64,000 nucleotides of DNA, from assembly GCF_900583165.1 (NCBI RefSeq), contig NZ_UTKY01000001.1, positions 248,001 to 312,000 on the forward strand, read 5' to 3'. This DNA comes from Pseudomonas viridiflava (GTDB lineage: Bacteria > Pseudomonadota > Gammaproteobacteria > Pseudomonadales > Pseudomonadaceae). Under the pieces are notes generated by a model that saw only the letters and a list, made by a program, of their open reading frames with translations, did no database searches and had not been told where the DNA came from. Positions 55,123 through 64,000 of this stretch are shown piece by piece (the first letter of the stretch is position 1; each line of letters opens with the position of its first letter). The translations under genes were made by a program, and so were the position numbers.

Positions 55123-57132
55123 CTAGCGCTTTAACATCGCGCGTATGTCCGCCAGGGCGGTGTTGCCGCGAACGGCTTTCACCTCGGTCGGGGTGTCGTC
55201 AGTGCCTTCCCAGGCCAGGTCGTCCGGCGGCAGTTCGTCGAGGAACCGGCTGGGGGCACAATCGATGATTTCGCCGTATTGCTTGCGCTTGGCGGCAAAG
55301 GTAAAGGCCAGGGTCTGACGCGCGCGGGTAATACCCACGTAGGCCAGGCGGCGTTCTTCTTCGATGGTGTCGGCTTCGATACTGGAGCGGTGCGGGAGGA
55401 TTTCCTCTTCCATGCCCATGATGAACACGTAGGGGAATTCCAGGCCCTTGGAGGCGTGCAAGGTCATCATCTGTACACCTTCGGCGCCGTCTTCCTCTTC
55501 CTGCTGACGCTCGAGCATGTCGCGCAGCACCAGCTTGCCGATGGCGTCCTCGACAGTCATCTCGCCGTCTTCGTCTTTTTCCAGGGTGTTCTTCAGTGCT
55601 TCGATCAGGAACCAGACGTTGCCCATGCGGTAATCCGCGGCCTTGTCGCTGGAACTGTTGGTGCGCAGCCAGTTTTCATAGTCGATGTCCATGACCATGC
55701 TGCGCAGGGCGCTGATCGGGTCTTCGCCAGCACACTGCTCGCGCACCTTGTCCATGAAGCGTTTGAAGCGCGACAGGCGATCGGTGAAGCGCGTGTCGAG
55801 GTGTTCGCCCAGGCCGATTTCGTCGGTGGCGGCGTACATCGAGATCTTGCGTTCGGTGGCGTAGTTGCCCAGCTTTTCCAGGGTGGTGGAGCCGATCTCC
55901 CGGCGCGGTACGTTGATCACGCGCAAGAAGGCGTTGTCGTCGTCCGGGTTCACGATCAATCGGAAGTAGGCCATCAGGTCTTTTACTTCCTGGCGTCCGA
56001 AAAAGCTGTTGCCCCCCGACAGGCGATAGGGGATCTGGTGATGCTGCAACTTCAGCTCGATCAGCTTGGCCTGGTAGTTGCCGCGATACAGGATCGCAAA
56101 GTCGCTGTACGGCCGGTCGGTGCGCAAGTGCAGGGTCAACAGCTCGACAGCCACACGCTCAGCCTCGGCGTCTTCGTTGCGGCAGCGGATCACGCGGATC
56201 TCGTCGCCGTGGCCCATCTCACTCCACAGTTGTTTTTCAAACTCGTGGGGGTTGTTGGAGATCAGTACGTTGGCGCAACGCAGGATGCGGCTGGTGGAGC
56301 GGTAGTTCTGCTCCAGCATTACCACTTTCAAAGATGGGTAGTCATCCTTGAGCAGCATCAGGTTTTCCGGGCGGGCGCCACGCCAGGCGTAGATCGACTG
56401 GTCGTCGTCGCCCACCACGGTGAACTGGTTGCGCTTGCCGATCAGCATCTTCACCAGCAGGTATTGGCTGGCGTTGGTGTCCTGGTATTCGTCCACCAGC
56501 AGGTAGCGCACCTTGTTCTGCCATTTTTCGAGGATGTCGGCATGTTCCTCGAACAGCTTCACCGGCAGCAGGATCAGGTCGTCGAAGTCCACCGCGTTGA
56601 ACGCCTTGAGCGTGCGCTGATAGTGGGTGTAGACGATGGCGGCGGTCTGCTCCTTGGGGTTGCGCGCGTTTTCCAAGGCCTGGGGCGGCAGGATCAGGTC
56701 GTTTTTCCAGGCGCCGATCATGTTCTTGATCTCATCCACGCCGTCGTCGCCTGCGTACTCCTTTTGCATGATGTCGGTCATCAGCGACTTCACGTCGGTC
56801 TCGTCAAAGATCGAGAAGCCTGGCTTATAGCCCAGCCGCACATGTTCCTTGCGGATGATGTTCAGCCCCAGGTTGTGGAAGGTACACACCGTGAGGCCAC
56901 GGCCTTCGCCACCCTTGAGCAGGCTGCCGACGCGCTCTTTCATCTCGCGCGCCGCCTTGTTGGTAAAGGTCATGGCGACGATGTACTGGGCGCGGATGCC
57001 ACAGTTCTGAATCAGGTGCGCGATCTTGCGGGTGATCACGCTGGTCTTGCCGGAGCCAGCACCGGCGAGCACCAATAGAGGGCCGCCGACGTAGTTCACG
57101 GCTTCTTGCTGCCGGGGGTTGAGTCGGGACAT
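55123..57132 (-). CDS. rep: ATP-dependent DNA helicase Rep
   Basis: 669 residues, UvrD/Rep family. Walker A is GAGSGKT with Lys29; motif II is VDEYQDTN; QNYRSTSRIL, VMTLHASKGLEFPYVFIMG and EERRLAYVGITRAR are all present. Rep is a 3'-5' helicase that removes proteins ahead of the replication fork. The start (MSRLNPRQQEAVNY) matches the family closely, and UvrD is excluded by length and this N-terminus. Confidence 0.96.
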   Translation of the reverse strand: MSRLNPRQQEAVNYVGGPLLVLAGAGSGKTSVITRKIAHLIQNCGIRAQYIVAMTFTNKAAREMKERVGSLLKGGEGRGLTVCTFHNLGLNIIRKEHVRLGYKPGFSIFDETDVKSLMTDIMQKEYAGDDGVDEIKNMIGAWKNDLILPPQALENARNPKEQTAAIVYTHYQRTLKAFNAVDFDDLILLPVKLFEEHADILEKWQNKVRYLLVDEYQDTNASQYLLVKMLIGKRNQFTVVGDDDQSIYAWRGARPENLMLLKDDYPSLKVVMLEQNYRSTSRILRCANVLISNNPHEFEKQLWSEMGHGDEIRVIRCRNEDAEAERVAVELLTLHLRTDRPYSDFAILYRGNYQAKLIELKLQHHQIPYRLSGGNSFFGRQEVKDLMAYFRLIVNPDDDNAFLRVINVPRREIGSTTLEKLGNYATERKISMYAATDEIGLGEHLDTRFTDRLSRFKRFMDKVREQCAGEDPISALRSMVMDIDYENWLRTNSSSDKAADYRMGNVWFLIEALKNTLEKDEDGEMTVEDAIGKLVLRDMLERQQEEEDGAEGVQMMTLHASKGLEFPYVFIMGMEEEILPHRSSIEADTIEEERRLAYVGITRARQTLAFTFAAKRKQYGEIIDCAPSRFLDELPPDDLAWEGTDDTPTEVKAVRGNTALADIRAMLKR

Positions 57133-57387
57133 ACAGAATTTCAGGAGTCGTTATTCAAAAGGGCGGGCATTTTAACAGGCTGGCAGGATTCTGCCCTGTC
57201 AGAACGACAGTGTGACGTACCACTCGATCTAAATTTGCCGGTTTTGCTACTTTGCCGCAGGATGTGAGGGCATTTAGGACTATTGTTTGTAATCCGCGCA
57301 TTTGATAACCCCTATCATTGGTGATTATCAGGCCGCACGTCATAATGCCCGCCGCCCACGAAATTTTGCAGAGTCTAGGGAGCTAGC

Positions 57388-59052
57388 TTGTCTACGCCTG
57401 TCGAACCCTTGCGTTTGCTGCTACTGGCCGATGCGCCTGAGTGGGCAGCGTTGTTGCGCGAGTGCCTGGCGCCGATGGGCGAGGGGGCTGTGCTGATCAG
57501 CGCGCCAAATTGGGACTCGGTGAGTCGTCTGTTTGATGATGATCAGAGCGCTGTGCTATTGACTACCCCCAGCCTGCAGCCCGGCCCTGGCCGTTGCAGC
57601 TTGCCGTGTGTGTTGCTGCTGGAGCAGGAACCCCTGGTTTCTCCCCTGGGCGTCAGCGATTGGCTGGTTCGCAATGTGGTGGACGCCGAGACCGTGCGCC
57701 GCTGCCTGCGCCACGTGCGCGAGCGCGGCCTGCTGGAAAACACCCTGCAACGCCTGGCCGAACAGGACCCGCTCACCGGCATCGCCAACCGTCAGGGTTT
57801 CCAGACCCTGCTGGCGGCGCGACTGGCCGAGAACGAAGGTCGCGGCCTGGCTCTGGGCCATCTGGACCTCGACAACTTTCGCCACGCCAACGACGCCCTC
57901 GGCCACCAGGCCGGCGACCGGTTGATCCTGCAAGTGGTGTCGCGGCTCAAAAGCCAGCTTGAAGCCGGCGACCAGTTGGCCCGCCTGGGCAGTGACGAAT
58001 TCGCCCTGTTGATCGACACCCGCCGTGCACCCCAGCGTGCTGAGTGGATGGCCGAACGCATCACCGAGGTCATGGCCGAGCCCTACTGGGTCGACGGCGA
58101 AAGCCTGTTGATCGGCTGCAGCCTGGGCGTCGCCCATGCCCGCGCCCGTGCCGGGGCCGACCCGCTGATGTGGCACGCGCATATCGCCATGCAGCAAGCC
58201 AAGAGCACCCAGGGCTGCACCTTTCATATCTTCAACGAGCGCATCAACCGCAATGCCCGCAGCCTGGCCGACCTGGAGTCTGAGCTGCGCCGTGCCTTGC
58301 GTCGTGATGAGCTGGAATTGCACTACCAACCGCGGCTGGATCTGGACGATGGGCGCATCGTCGGCCTGGAAGCCCTGGTGCGCTGGCGCCACGGCGAGCG
58401 CGGCCTGTTGCCGCCGAGCGAATTCGTGCCCCTGGCCGAACAAAGCGGCCTGATCGTACCGCTGGGCTACTGGGTGATCTCCCGAGCCCTGCGGGACATG
58501 CAAGACCTGCGCGAGCGCGGCCTGCCGCCACTGCACATGGCGGTCAACCTGTCGTTCCGCCAGTTCCAGGACGGCCAATTGCTTTCGACCCTCAGCCGAC
58601 TGATTACCGAGCGTGGGGTGGATGCACGCTGGCTGGAGTTCGAGCTGACTGAAACCGCCGTGATGCGCCGCAGCGACTTGGTCAAGCAGACTATGGACGC
58701 CCTGGGACGCCTCGGCGTGCGGTTTTCCCTGGATGACTTCGGCACCGGTTTCTCATCGTTCGTGCACCTCAACAGTCTGCCGATTGCCTTGTTGAAGGTC
58801 GATAAGAGCTTTGTGGGCGGCATGGAGGAGCGCGAGGAGAACCGCAAGCTAGTGCACGCCATGATCAATCTGGCCCACAACCTCAACCTGGAAGTCGTGG
58901 CCGAGGGCGTGGAAACCCCCGAGCAGTTGGCGTTGCTGCGGCTGTTTGGGTGTGACCAAGCCCAGGGTTATTTGATCAGCAAGCCGTTGCCTTTACCTGA
59001 ACTGGTGGAATACCTCACCTTCGGCCAAAGCCAGCAGGCGCTGCTGGGCTGA
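57388..59052 (+). CDS. GGDEF-EAL protein with degenerate GGDEF; probable c-di-GMP phosphodiesterase
   Basis: 554 residues from TTG 57388, preceded by AGGGAG; no ATG occurs before residue 31. The first 125 residues resemble a degenerate receiver-like domain without an obvious phospho-Asp. The GGDEF domain has GSDEF (Ser202 in place of the second Gly), so synthesis is doubtful. The EAL domain is complete: E328-A-L-V-R, the VNLSFRQF and ELTET sites, D449-D450-FGTG, LKVDKSF and EGVET. It should degrade c-di-GMP and favour motility. Its position matches the P. aeruginosa GGDEF-EAL gene after rep. Confidence 0.92.
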   Translation: MSTPVEPLRLLLLADAPEWAALLRECLAPMGEGAVLISAPNWDSVSRLFDDDQSAVLLTTPSLQPGPGRCSLPCVLLLEQEPLVSPLGVSDWLVRNVVDAETVRRCLRHVRERGLLENTLQRLAEQDPLTGIANRQGFQTLLAARLAENEGRGLALGHLDLDNFRHANDALGHQAGDRLILQVVSRLKSQLEAGDQLARLGSDEFALLIDTRRAPQRAEWMAERITEVMAEPYWVDGESLLIGCSLGVAHARARAGADPLMWHAHIAMQQAKSTQGCTFHIFNERINRNARSLADLESELRRALRRDELELHYQPRLDLDDGRIVGLEALVRWRHGERGLLPPSEFVPLAEQSGLIVPLGYWVISRALRDMQDLRERGLPPLHMAVNLSFRQFQDGQLLSTLSRLITERGVDARWLEFELTETAVMRRSDLVKQTMDALGRLGVRFSLDDFGTGFSSFVHLNSLPIALLKVDKSFVGGMEEREENRKLVHAMINLAHNLNLEVVAEGVETPEQLALLRLFGCDQAQGYLISKPLPLPELVEYLTFGQSQQALLG

Positions 59053-59071
59053 CTTGCAAACCCAACCCAAT

Positions 59072-59085
59072 GTGGGAGCGGGCTC
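59072..59085. repeat. Truncated half-REP
   Basis: GTGGGAGCGGGCTC resembles a REP left arm and ends exactly at the MATE stop codon, between convergent genes. Confidence 0.45.
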
Positions 59086-60483
59086 TTACTCTGTTTGTGC
59101 CGGTTGAAATGAGGTTTGAACCTCAGGCTCCTGCCGAATCATCCGCTTCATCTTCGCCTCAAACGCCCAGGTCAAACTCACCGCCGCACACGCCAGGCCC
59201 AGCGCCAAGCCCCACCACACACCGGTCGGCCCCCAGCCCAAGGTGAACGCCATTAACCAGGCAGACGGTGCACCGATCAGCCAATAGCAACCCAAGCCCA
59301 CCAGGAAGGTGGTCTTGGCGTCTTTCAGCCCTCGAATGCAACCCATGGCGATGGTCTGTACGCCGTCGAACAATTCAAACCACGCCGCCACGGCCAGCAG
59401 GCTGACGGCCAGCACGATCACGTCGTGGAACGCCGGGTCGTTATGGTCCAGGAACAGTCCGATCAGCGGGTCGGAAAACAGCCAAAACACCACGGCAAAG
59501 CCCACCATCACCGCCGCGCCAAAACTCATACCGACCCGACCCGCCATGCGCGCCTGCAGCAATTGGCCGGCCCCGTAATGCTGGCCGATACGCATGGTCA
59601 CCGCGTAGGACATCCCCGCCGGCACCATGAATGCCACCGAGACAATCTGCAGGGCGATCTGATGCGCCGCCAACTGCGTGCTGCCCATGGTGCCCATGCA
59701 CAATGCGGCAAAGGCAAACAGCCCGACCTCCACCGCATAGGTGCCGCCAATCGGCAGGCCCAGGCGCCACAGCTCGCGCAGGTACTGAGTGTTGAGGCGC
59801 AGCAGGCCGGTGCTCAGCGGGTAGGCGGCATACGCACGATTGCTGCGGATGTACCAAATCAGCGCCAACGCCATGCCATTGGCGACGATGGCGGTAACCA
59901 GGCCGATGCCCATCAGGCCGAGCTTGGGCAGCCCGAACATGCCTTCGATCAGGGCGTGGTTGAGCAGATAGTTAAGTACCGTGCCACACAAGCTGATCAC
60001 CATCACCGGCGTCGCCTTGCCGATGGCGCTGGTGAACCCGCGCAACGCCATGAAGCTCAGGTAACCGGGCAGGGCGAACGGCAGGATCGTCAGGAATTGC
60101 CCGGCCGACTGCACATTGGTTTCGGTCTGGCCGAACATCAGCAGCACCGGCTTGAGGTTCCACAGCAACAAACCGGCCGCCAGGGCCATCAGCCAGGCGA
60201 GCCACAGCCCGGCTTGGGTCAAGCGTGTGGCGCCTTCGATATCGCCCGCGCCATGCCGGATCGCCACCAGGGTGCCCACGGCGGCAATCACGCCGATGCA
60301 GAAGATCGACACAAACGAATAGCTGGCCGCACCCAGGCCACCACCGGCCAAGGCTTCGGGGCTCAGGCGCGCCATCATCAGGGTGTCGGTCAGCACCATC
60401 AGCATGTGCGCCAACTGTGAGGCAATCAACGGCCCCGATAGCCGCAAGATGGCCCAGAGTTCGGTACGTGCCGGATGCTGCAT
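59086..60483 (-). CDS. MATE family efflux pump (NorM/PmpM-like)
   Basis: 465 residues; ATG 60483 is used (MQHPARTELWAILRLSGPL), with ATG 60489 (two codons earlier) equally possible. Twelve helices are predicted. MATE landmarks are GPLIASQLAHMLMVLTDTLM in helix 1, the duplicated half beginning ELWRLGLPIGGTYAVEVGLF, and PAGMSYAVTMRIGQHYGAGQ. It exports drugs or metabolites against a Na+ or H+ gradient. The divergent LysR gene is a possible regulator. Confidence 0.93.
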   Translation of the reverse strand: MQHPARTELWAILRLSGPLIASQLAHMLMVLTDTLMMARLSPEALAGGGLGAASYSFVSIFCIGVIAAVGTLVAIRHGAGDIEGATRLTQAGLWLAWLMALAAGLLLWNLKPVLLMFGQTETNVQSAGQFLTILPFALPGYLSFMALRGFTSAIGKATPVMVISLCGTVLNYLLNHALIEGMFGLPKLGLMGIGLVTAIVANGMALALIWYIRSNRAYAAYPLSTGLLRLNTQYLRELWRLGLPIGGTYAVEVGLFAFAALCMGTMGSTQLAAHQIALQIVSVAFMVPAGMSYAVTMRIGQHYGAGQLLQARMAGRVGMSFGAAVMVGFAVVFWLFSDPLIGLFLDHNDPAFHDVIVLAVSLLAVAAWFELFDGVQTIAMGCIRGLKDAKTTFLVGLGCYWLIGAPSAWLMAFTLGWGPTGVWWGLALGLACAAVSLTWAFEAKMKRMIRQEPEVQTSFQPAQTE

Positions 60484-60641
60484 GATCATCACGCTCAAAT
60501 AGTCAGGGAGTTGTGGAAGGGTTGATTCTCGGCGCTCCCAGCCCATTGCACAAAGGGATAAAAGCGATGCTCTGCATGATTAAAACTCATGCCTGATTGA
60601 TTCTGGTAGGGTTTCGCTGTCCTGCTGTCGGAGTTTTCTTC

Positions 60642-61562
60642 ATGTCTCGTCGTCTTCCTCCTCTTTATGCCCTGCGGGCATTTGAAGCTGCGTCTCGACA
60701 TAACTCGTTCACCCGTGCAGCGGAGGAGTTGTCGATTACCCAAAGCGCGGTGAGCCGGCACATCCGCACACTTGAGGAGCACTTCGCCTGCCGATTGTTC
60801 CAGCGCAGTGGTCGCACCCTGCAACTCACCGAGGCGGCGCGCCTGCTATTGCCCGGTGTGCGCGAGGGGTTTGGCGCCTTGGAGCGGGCCTGCCATACCT
60901 TGAGTGCTGAAGATGACATCCTGCGCATGAAGGCGCCGTCTACGCTGACCATGCGCTGGCTACTGGCGCGGCTCAGTCGCTTCCGCGCAATGCAGCCGGG
61001 CAATGAGGTGCAACTGACCAGCGCCTGGATGAACGTGGATGAGGTGGACTTCAACCAGGAGCCGTTCGACTGTGCGGTGCTGTTGAGCTACGGGCATTTT
61101 CCTACGGACTGGGAGGCCTGCTACCTGTTCCCCGAATTTCTGATCCCGGTGGGGGCGCCGAACTTGTTGGAGGATGGCCCATGGGACGCTGAGCGCTTGG
61201 CCACCGCTGAGTTGCTGCACCCGACACCCGATCGGCGGGACTGGCGCAATTGGCTCGAGCGCATGGGGCTGACCTCTGTGATATCCATCAAGGGCGGCCA
61301 GGTGTTCGATACGCTTGAGTTGGGCATGATCGCCGCAGCGCGGGGTTATGGCGTATCCATGGGCGATTTGCTGATGGTCGCCGAGGACGTTGCCCAAGGG
61401 CGGCTGAGCCTCCCATGGCCCACCGCAGTGGCCAGTGGGGAAAGCTACTATCTGGTGTGGCCAAAAACCCGTCCCGGCGGTGAGCGGTTGCGGCGTTTGG
61501 CGGAGTTTCTTCAGGGCGAGGTCCAGGCCATGGAGTTGCCTGCCGTGCGACGTCTCGACTGA
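60642..61562 (+). CDS. LysR-type transcriptional regulator (GcvA-like)
   Basis: 306 residues from ATG 60642, with GGAG upstream. The helix-turn-helix (PPLYALRAFEAASRHNSFTR, LSITQSAVSRHIRTLEEHF) begins in the style of the GcvA/AmpR subgroup. The effector domain follows (APSTLTMRWLLARL, with GYGVSMGDLLMVAEDVAQGR near the end). Target unknown; LysR regulators often act on the divergent gene, here the MATE pump. Confidence 0.92.
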   Translation: MSRRLPPLYALRAFEAASRHNSFTRAAEELSITQSAVSRHIRTLEEHFACRLFQRSGRTLQLTEAARLLLPGVREGFGALERACHTLSAEDDILRMKAPSTLTMRWLLARLSRFRAMQPGNEVQLTSAWMNVDEVDFNQEPFDCAVLLSYGHFPTDWEACYLFPEFLIPVGAPNLLEDGPWDAERLATAELLHPTPDRRDWRNWLERMGLTSVISIKGGQVFDTLELGMIAAARGYGVSMGDLLMVAEDVAQGRLSLPWPTAVASGESYYLVWPKTRPGGERLRRLAEFLQGEVQAMELPAVRRLD

Positions 61563-61726
61563 CGCGTTGCAATCGTTTGCGTGATATCCCTGTGAATCGC
61601 TCAAGTATTGCCCGCGCCCGCCGAAGTAGGTGTGTTGGAACCATCGTGCTCCAACGCTACCCACTAGATAATTTGCCGAGCAGCGCTATGAGATCAGGAT
61701 GATCCTGGCCTCGGCCAGGAGCTGTC

Positions 61727-63703
61727 ATGTCTCAACCTCGCGCTCGGATTGCCTCCCAGTTAGGCCTCGCATTAGCCGTTATTTTGGCTGTCGCCATTGG
61801 CGGCAGTACTGTCTTTGCCTTGCGTTCGCTGGACGCTGCCAACCTCGATACCCGTGAAGAACATTTGGCCAGTGAGGCGCGCCTGCTCGCCGACCAACTC
61901 AGTACCTTTCACGGCACCCTGCGCGAAAGTACCCAGCGCCTGACGGGGCTGTTTGAAAAGCGCTTCAGTGCCGGCTTGAGCGTGCGGACGGACCAGCCCG
62001 TCGCGGTCGCCGGGGTACAGACCCCGGGTCTGTACCTGGGCAGCGATCTGCTGAACAACAACTTCGAGGAAGTGGACGAGTTCAAGCAGATGTCCGGCGG
62101 CGTGGCCACCGTGTTCGTGCGCAGCGGCGACGATTTTATTCGCGTCAGCACGTCCCTGACCAAGCAGGACGGCAATCGCGCCATAGGCACGGTGCTGGAT
62201 CGCAATGGGCCGGCCTATCCGCGTGTGTTCAGTGGGCAGACCTATATCGGCCGCGCCGTGTTGTTTGACCGGTCTTACATGACGCAGTACAGCCCGGTAC
62301 GTGATACCAGCGGTAAAGTCATCGCCGTATTGTTTATCGGCTTTGATTACACCGATGCCCAGAACGCCCAGTTCGAAAACCTCAAGCGCTTCCGTATCGG
62401 CCGCACCGGCTCCCTGGCTTTGCTCGATGAGCAAAAGCACTGGCTGGTGCCACCGGCAGGCGTGCAAGTGCCGGATCAGGCGGTGCCGTTGATGCTGGAC
62501 CTGGCCAAGTCACCGGGTACTGGCCGCTTCTGGGCCGATAAAAGCGAAGACTTCTACAGCGTGTCGGTGCCTTTCGACGGCGGACCGTGGGCTGTGATCG
62601 CAAGCATGCCCAAGGCCGAGATTCGCTCGGTGACGTGGGACGTCGGCATTCGGCTGGTGATCGGCAGCGTACTGGCGATGCTATTGGCGGTGGGTGCCAC
62701 GGTATGGCTGCTGCGCAGCAAGCTGGCGCCGCTGGGTGACCTGGTGCGCCAGGCCGAGGCTTTGGGCGCTGGCGATCTGAGCGCACGTCTGAACGTGTCC
62801 AGCCATGACGAAATCGGCCAACTGGCGCGCAGCTTCAACCAGATGGGTGAAGCGCTGTCGACCATGGTGTCCCATATCCGCAAGGCGGCCGAGGATGTCA
62901 ACAGCCGGGCGCAGGCGTTGTCCGGTTTGTCCGGCGGGGCTTACGAAGGTATGGAGCAGCAATCCGGCGAGATCACCAGCATGGCCGGCGCGGTGGAAGA
63001 GTTCAGCGCTACCTCGTTGAATATCGCCGACAACATGGGCAACACCGAGCGCCTCGCTCAGGAAAATGCCCAGCAAACGCGGATTGGTCGTACGTCGATG
63101 CAAGAAGCGTCATCGTCCCTGGAACATATCGCCACGGCGCTTAACAGCACCGCGACGGTCATCAATACCCTGGGCCAACGCTCCCAGGAAATCGGCGGCA
63201 TTGTTGGGGTGATCACTTCGATTGCCGATCAGACCAACCTGCTGGCACTCAACGCCGCGATCGAGGCAGCGCGTGCCGGTGAGCAGGGCCGCGGGTTTGC
63301 CGTGGTGGCTGATGAAGTGCGCAACCTGGCGTCGCGTACTCGAGAGGCCACCGACGAAATTTCCGGGATGATTCAAAGCATCCAGCAGGAAACCGGCAAC
63401 GCCATTACCACCATGGAACACGGCAAAGTGTTGATGCAGGAAGGCTTGTCGCGCAACGCCGACGTGGCCTCGGCGCTGGCGAGCATCGACGAGCAGAGCC
63501 GTTCGGCGGGGCAGCAGTTTGCGGCGATTACCACGGCGACTCAGGAGCAGAGCAGCACGGCGACCTTGCTGAGCAGTAATTTGCAGAGCATTGCGTTGGC
63601 CAACAGTGAGCAGCGTGAAGTGGTGTCGAATTTGGCGATTACGGCCAAGGAGCTGGAGACCTTGGCGTCTGGCCTGCGCCATGAAGTAGACCGCTTCCGC
63701 TGA
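61727..63703 (+). CDS. Methyl-accepting chemotaxis protein with a Cache-type sensor
   Basis: 658 residues. Helix 1 ([18 protein letters not shown]) and helix 2 (about 309-329, [19 protein letters not shown]) flank a periplasmic region of about 275 residues with a Cache 3/Cache 2-like arrangement ([37 protein letters not shown]). A HAMP domain and a full signalling domain follow with the hairpin tip [20 protein letters not shown] and [15 protein letters not shown]. No CheR-binding pentapeptide occurs at the C-terminus. The attractant is unknown; organic acids and amino compounds are typical ligands. Confidence 0.94.
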   Translation: MSQPRARIASQLGLALAVILAVAIGGSTVFALRSLDAANLDTREEHLASEARLLADQLSTFHGTLRESTQRLTGLFEKRFSAGLSVRTDQPVAVAGVQTPGLYLGSDLLNNNFEEVDEFKQMSGGVATVFVRSGDDFIRVSTSLTKQDGNRAIGTVLDRNGPAYPRVFSGQTYIGRAVLFDRSYMTQYSPVRDTSGKVIAVLFIGFDYTDAQNAQFENLKRFRIGRTGSLALLDEQKHWLVPPAGVQVPDQAVPLMLDLAKSPGTGRFWADKSEDFYSVSVPFDGGPWAVIASMPKAEIRSVTWDVGIRLVIGSVLAMLLAVGATVWLLRSKLAPLGDLVRQAEALGAGDLSARLNVSSHDEIGQLARSFNQMGEALSTMVSHIRKAAEDVNSRAQALSGLSGGAYEGMEQQSGEITSMAGAVEEFSATSLNIADNMGNTERLAQENAQQTRIGRTSMQEASSSLEHIATALNSTATVINTLGQRSQEIGGIVGVITSIADQTNLLALNAAIEAARAGEQGRGFAVVADEVRNLASRTREATDEISGMIQSIQQETGNAITTMEHGKVLMQEGLSRNADVASALASIDEQSRSAGQQFAAITTATQEQSSTATLLSSNLQSIALANSEQREVVSNLAITAKELETLASGLRHEVDRFR

Positions 63704-63720
63704 CACGCTGCAGTTTAAGT

Positions 63721-63807
63721 GTGGGAGGGGGCTTGCTCCCGATAGCGGTGTATCAGCCACCTAATGTATGGCTGACCCACTGCAATCGGGAGCAAGCCCC
63801 CTCCCAC
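63721..63807. repeat. REPIN (inverted REP pair)
   Basis: GTGGGAGGGGGCTTGCTCCC and its exact inverse with GATAGCGG/CAAT-type inner sequence. It lies between the convergent chemoreceptor and comM genes. Confidence 0.92.
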
Positions 63808-63826
63808 ATTTGAATCTCCACCAGGC

Positions 63827-64000
63827 TTAAGTGATCGCGGCCGGGCGGTATTGCAGGGCCTCTTGCAGGTGGTGGCGGGCGATGGCGTCGATTTGTTCCA
63901 GATCCGCCAAGGTGCGCGCCACTTTCAATAACCGATGCGCCGCCCGCAGCGATAGCGTCAGCCGCTCGCATGCAGTCTCCAGCCAGCTTTCATCGACCTT
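63827..64000 (-). CDS. comM: ComM/YifB family magnesium-chelatase-like protein, C-terminal fragment
   Basis: 57 codons plus stop, open to the window edge, so the 5' part is outside. The sequence ERLTLSLRAAHRLLKVARTL and ADLEQIDAIARHHLQEALQY is the helical C-terminus of ComM, the AAA+ helicase that extends donor DNA during natural transformation. The same gene lies near the rep/MATE region in P. aeruginosa. Confidence 0.88.
   Translation of the reverse strand, partial: KVDESWLETACERLTLSLRAAHRLLKVARTLADLEQIDAIARHHLQEALQYRPAAIT

Noticed and set aside
55279..57078. 599-codon open frame on the plus strand opposite rep
   Set aside because: Shadow of rep by the same reasoning; the helicase motifs on the minus strand are decisive.

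Overview
This window looks like chromosome of a Pseudomonas of the fluorescens/putida side of the genus. The reasons are GC-rich coding, short palindromic REP/REPIN repeats of the fluorescens type (core GTGGGAGGGGGCTTG), and a core gene order that I know from Pseudomonas: oxyR-recG, spoT-rpoZ-gmk-yicC, rph, crc-pyrE-argB-algC-dut-coaBC-radC, rpmB-rpmG, dadR-dadA-alr, xpt-rep. An exbB-exbD-tonB block beside oxyR argues against P. aeruginosa. No rRNA, tRNA, CRISPR array, integrase or transposase was seen.

Layout. 1-13571 is the downstream end of a type VI secretion (T6SS) operon, all on the plus strand and almost every junction overlapping: tssL (5' end outside the window), tssM, tagF, pppA, ppkA, tagT, tagS, tagR, tagQ. 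This is a complete threonine-phosphorylation pathway: the TagQRST envelope sensor, the PpkA kinase, the PppA phosphatase and the TagF repressor. 13594-18808 holds a small SCP2-like gene, a REP pair, a deacylase-HDOD protein, recG and oxyR. 18824-20961 is exbB-exbD-tonB for energised iron uptake. 21153-23588 holds an epimerase-like gene and two tandem paralogues of an unknown exported protein. 23646-28142 is the stringent-response and nucleotide block yicC-gmk-rpoZ-spoT-ridA. 28340-36226 is housekeeping: rph, a DUF4870 protein, crc, pyrE, argB, algC, dut, coaBC and radC. 36254-39504 holds a peptide-binding protein, rpmB-rpmG, an I78-type inhibitor-like protein and a cupin.

39733-51708 is largely polyamine and D-amino-acid catabolism: kauB aldehyde dehydrogenase, an MFS transporter, a phospholipase D-like lipoprotein, a MocR regulator, a DUF1127 peptide, a PuuB/PauB-type oxidase, a Cys-cluster protein, dadR-dadA-alr and pauR. 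51878-64000 holds cytochrome c5, an acetyl-CoA hydrolase/transferase, xpt, rep, a GGDEF-EAL protein, a MATE pump, a LysR regulator, a chemoreceptor and the 3' end of comM.

The items most worth a second look are: the tandem paralogue pair of unknown function; REP/REPIN repeats concentrated between convergent 3' ends; two PuuR-like operator candidates before kauB; four repeats of a TACAGAT-type motif between the MocR gene and the DUF1127 gene; an AlgU-like promoter candidate before algC; and a terminator-like hairpin between dadA and alr. Function calls rest on motifs and family knowledge recalled from memory. No searches were run.
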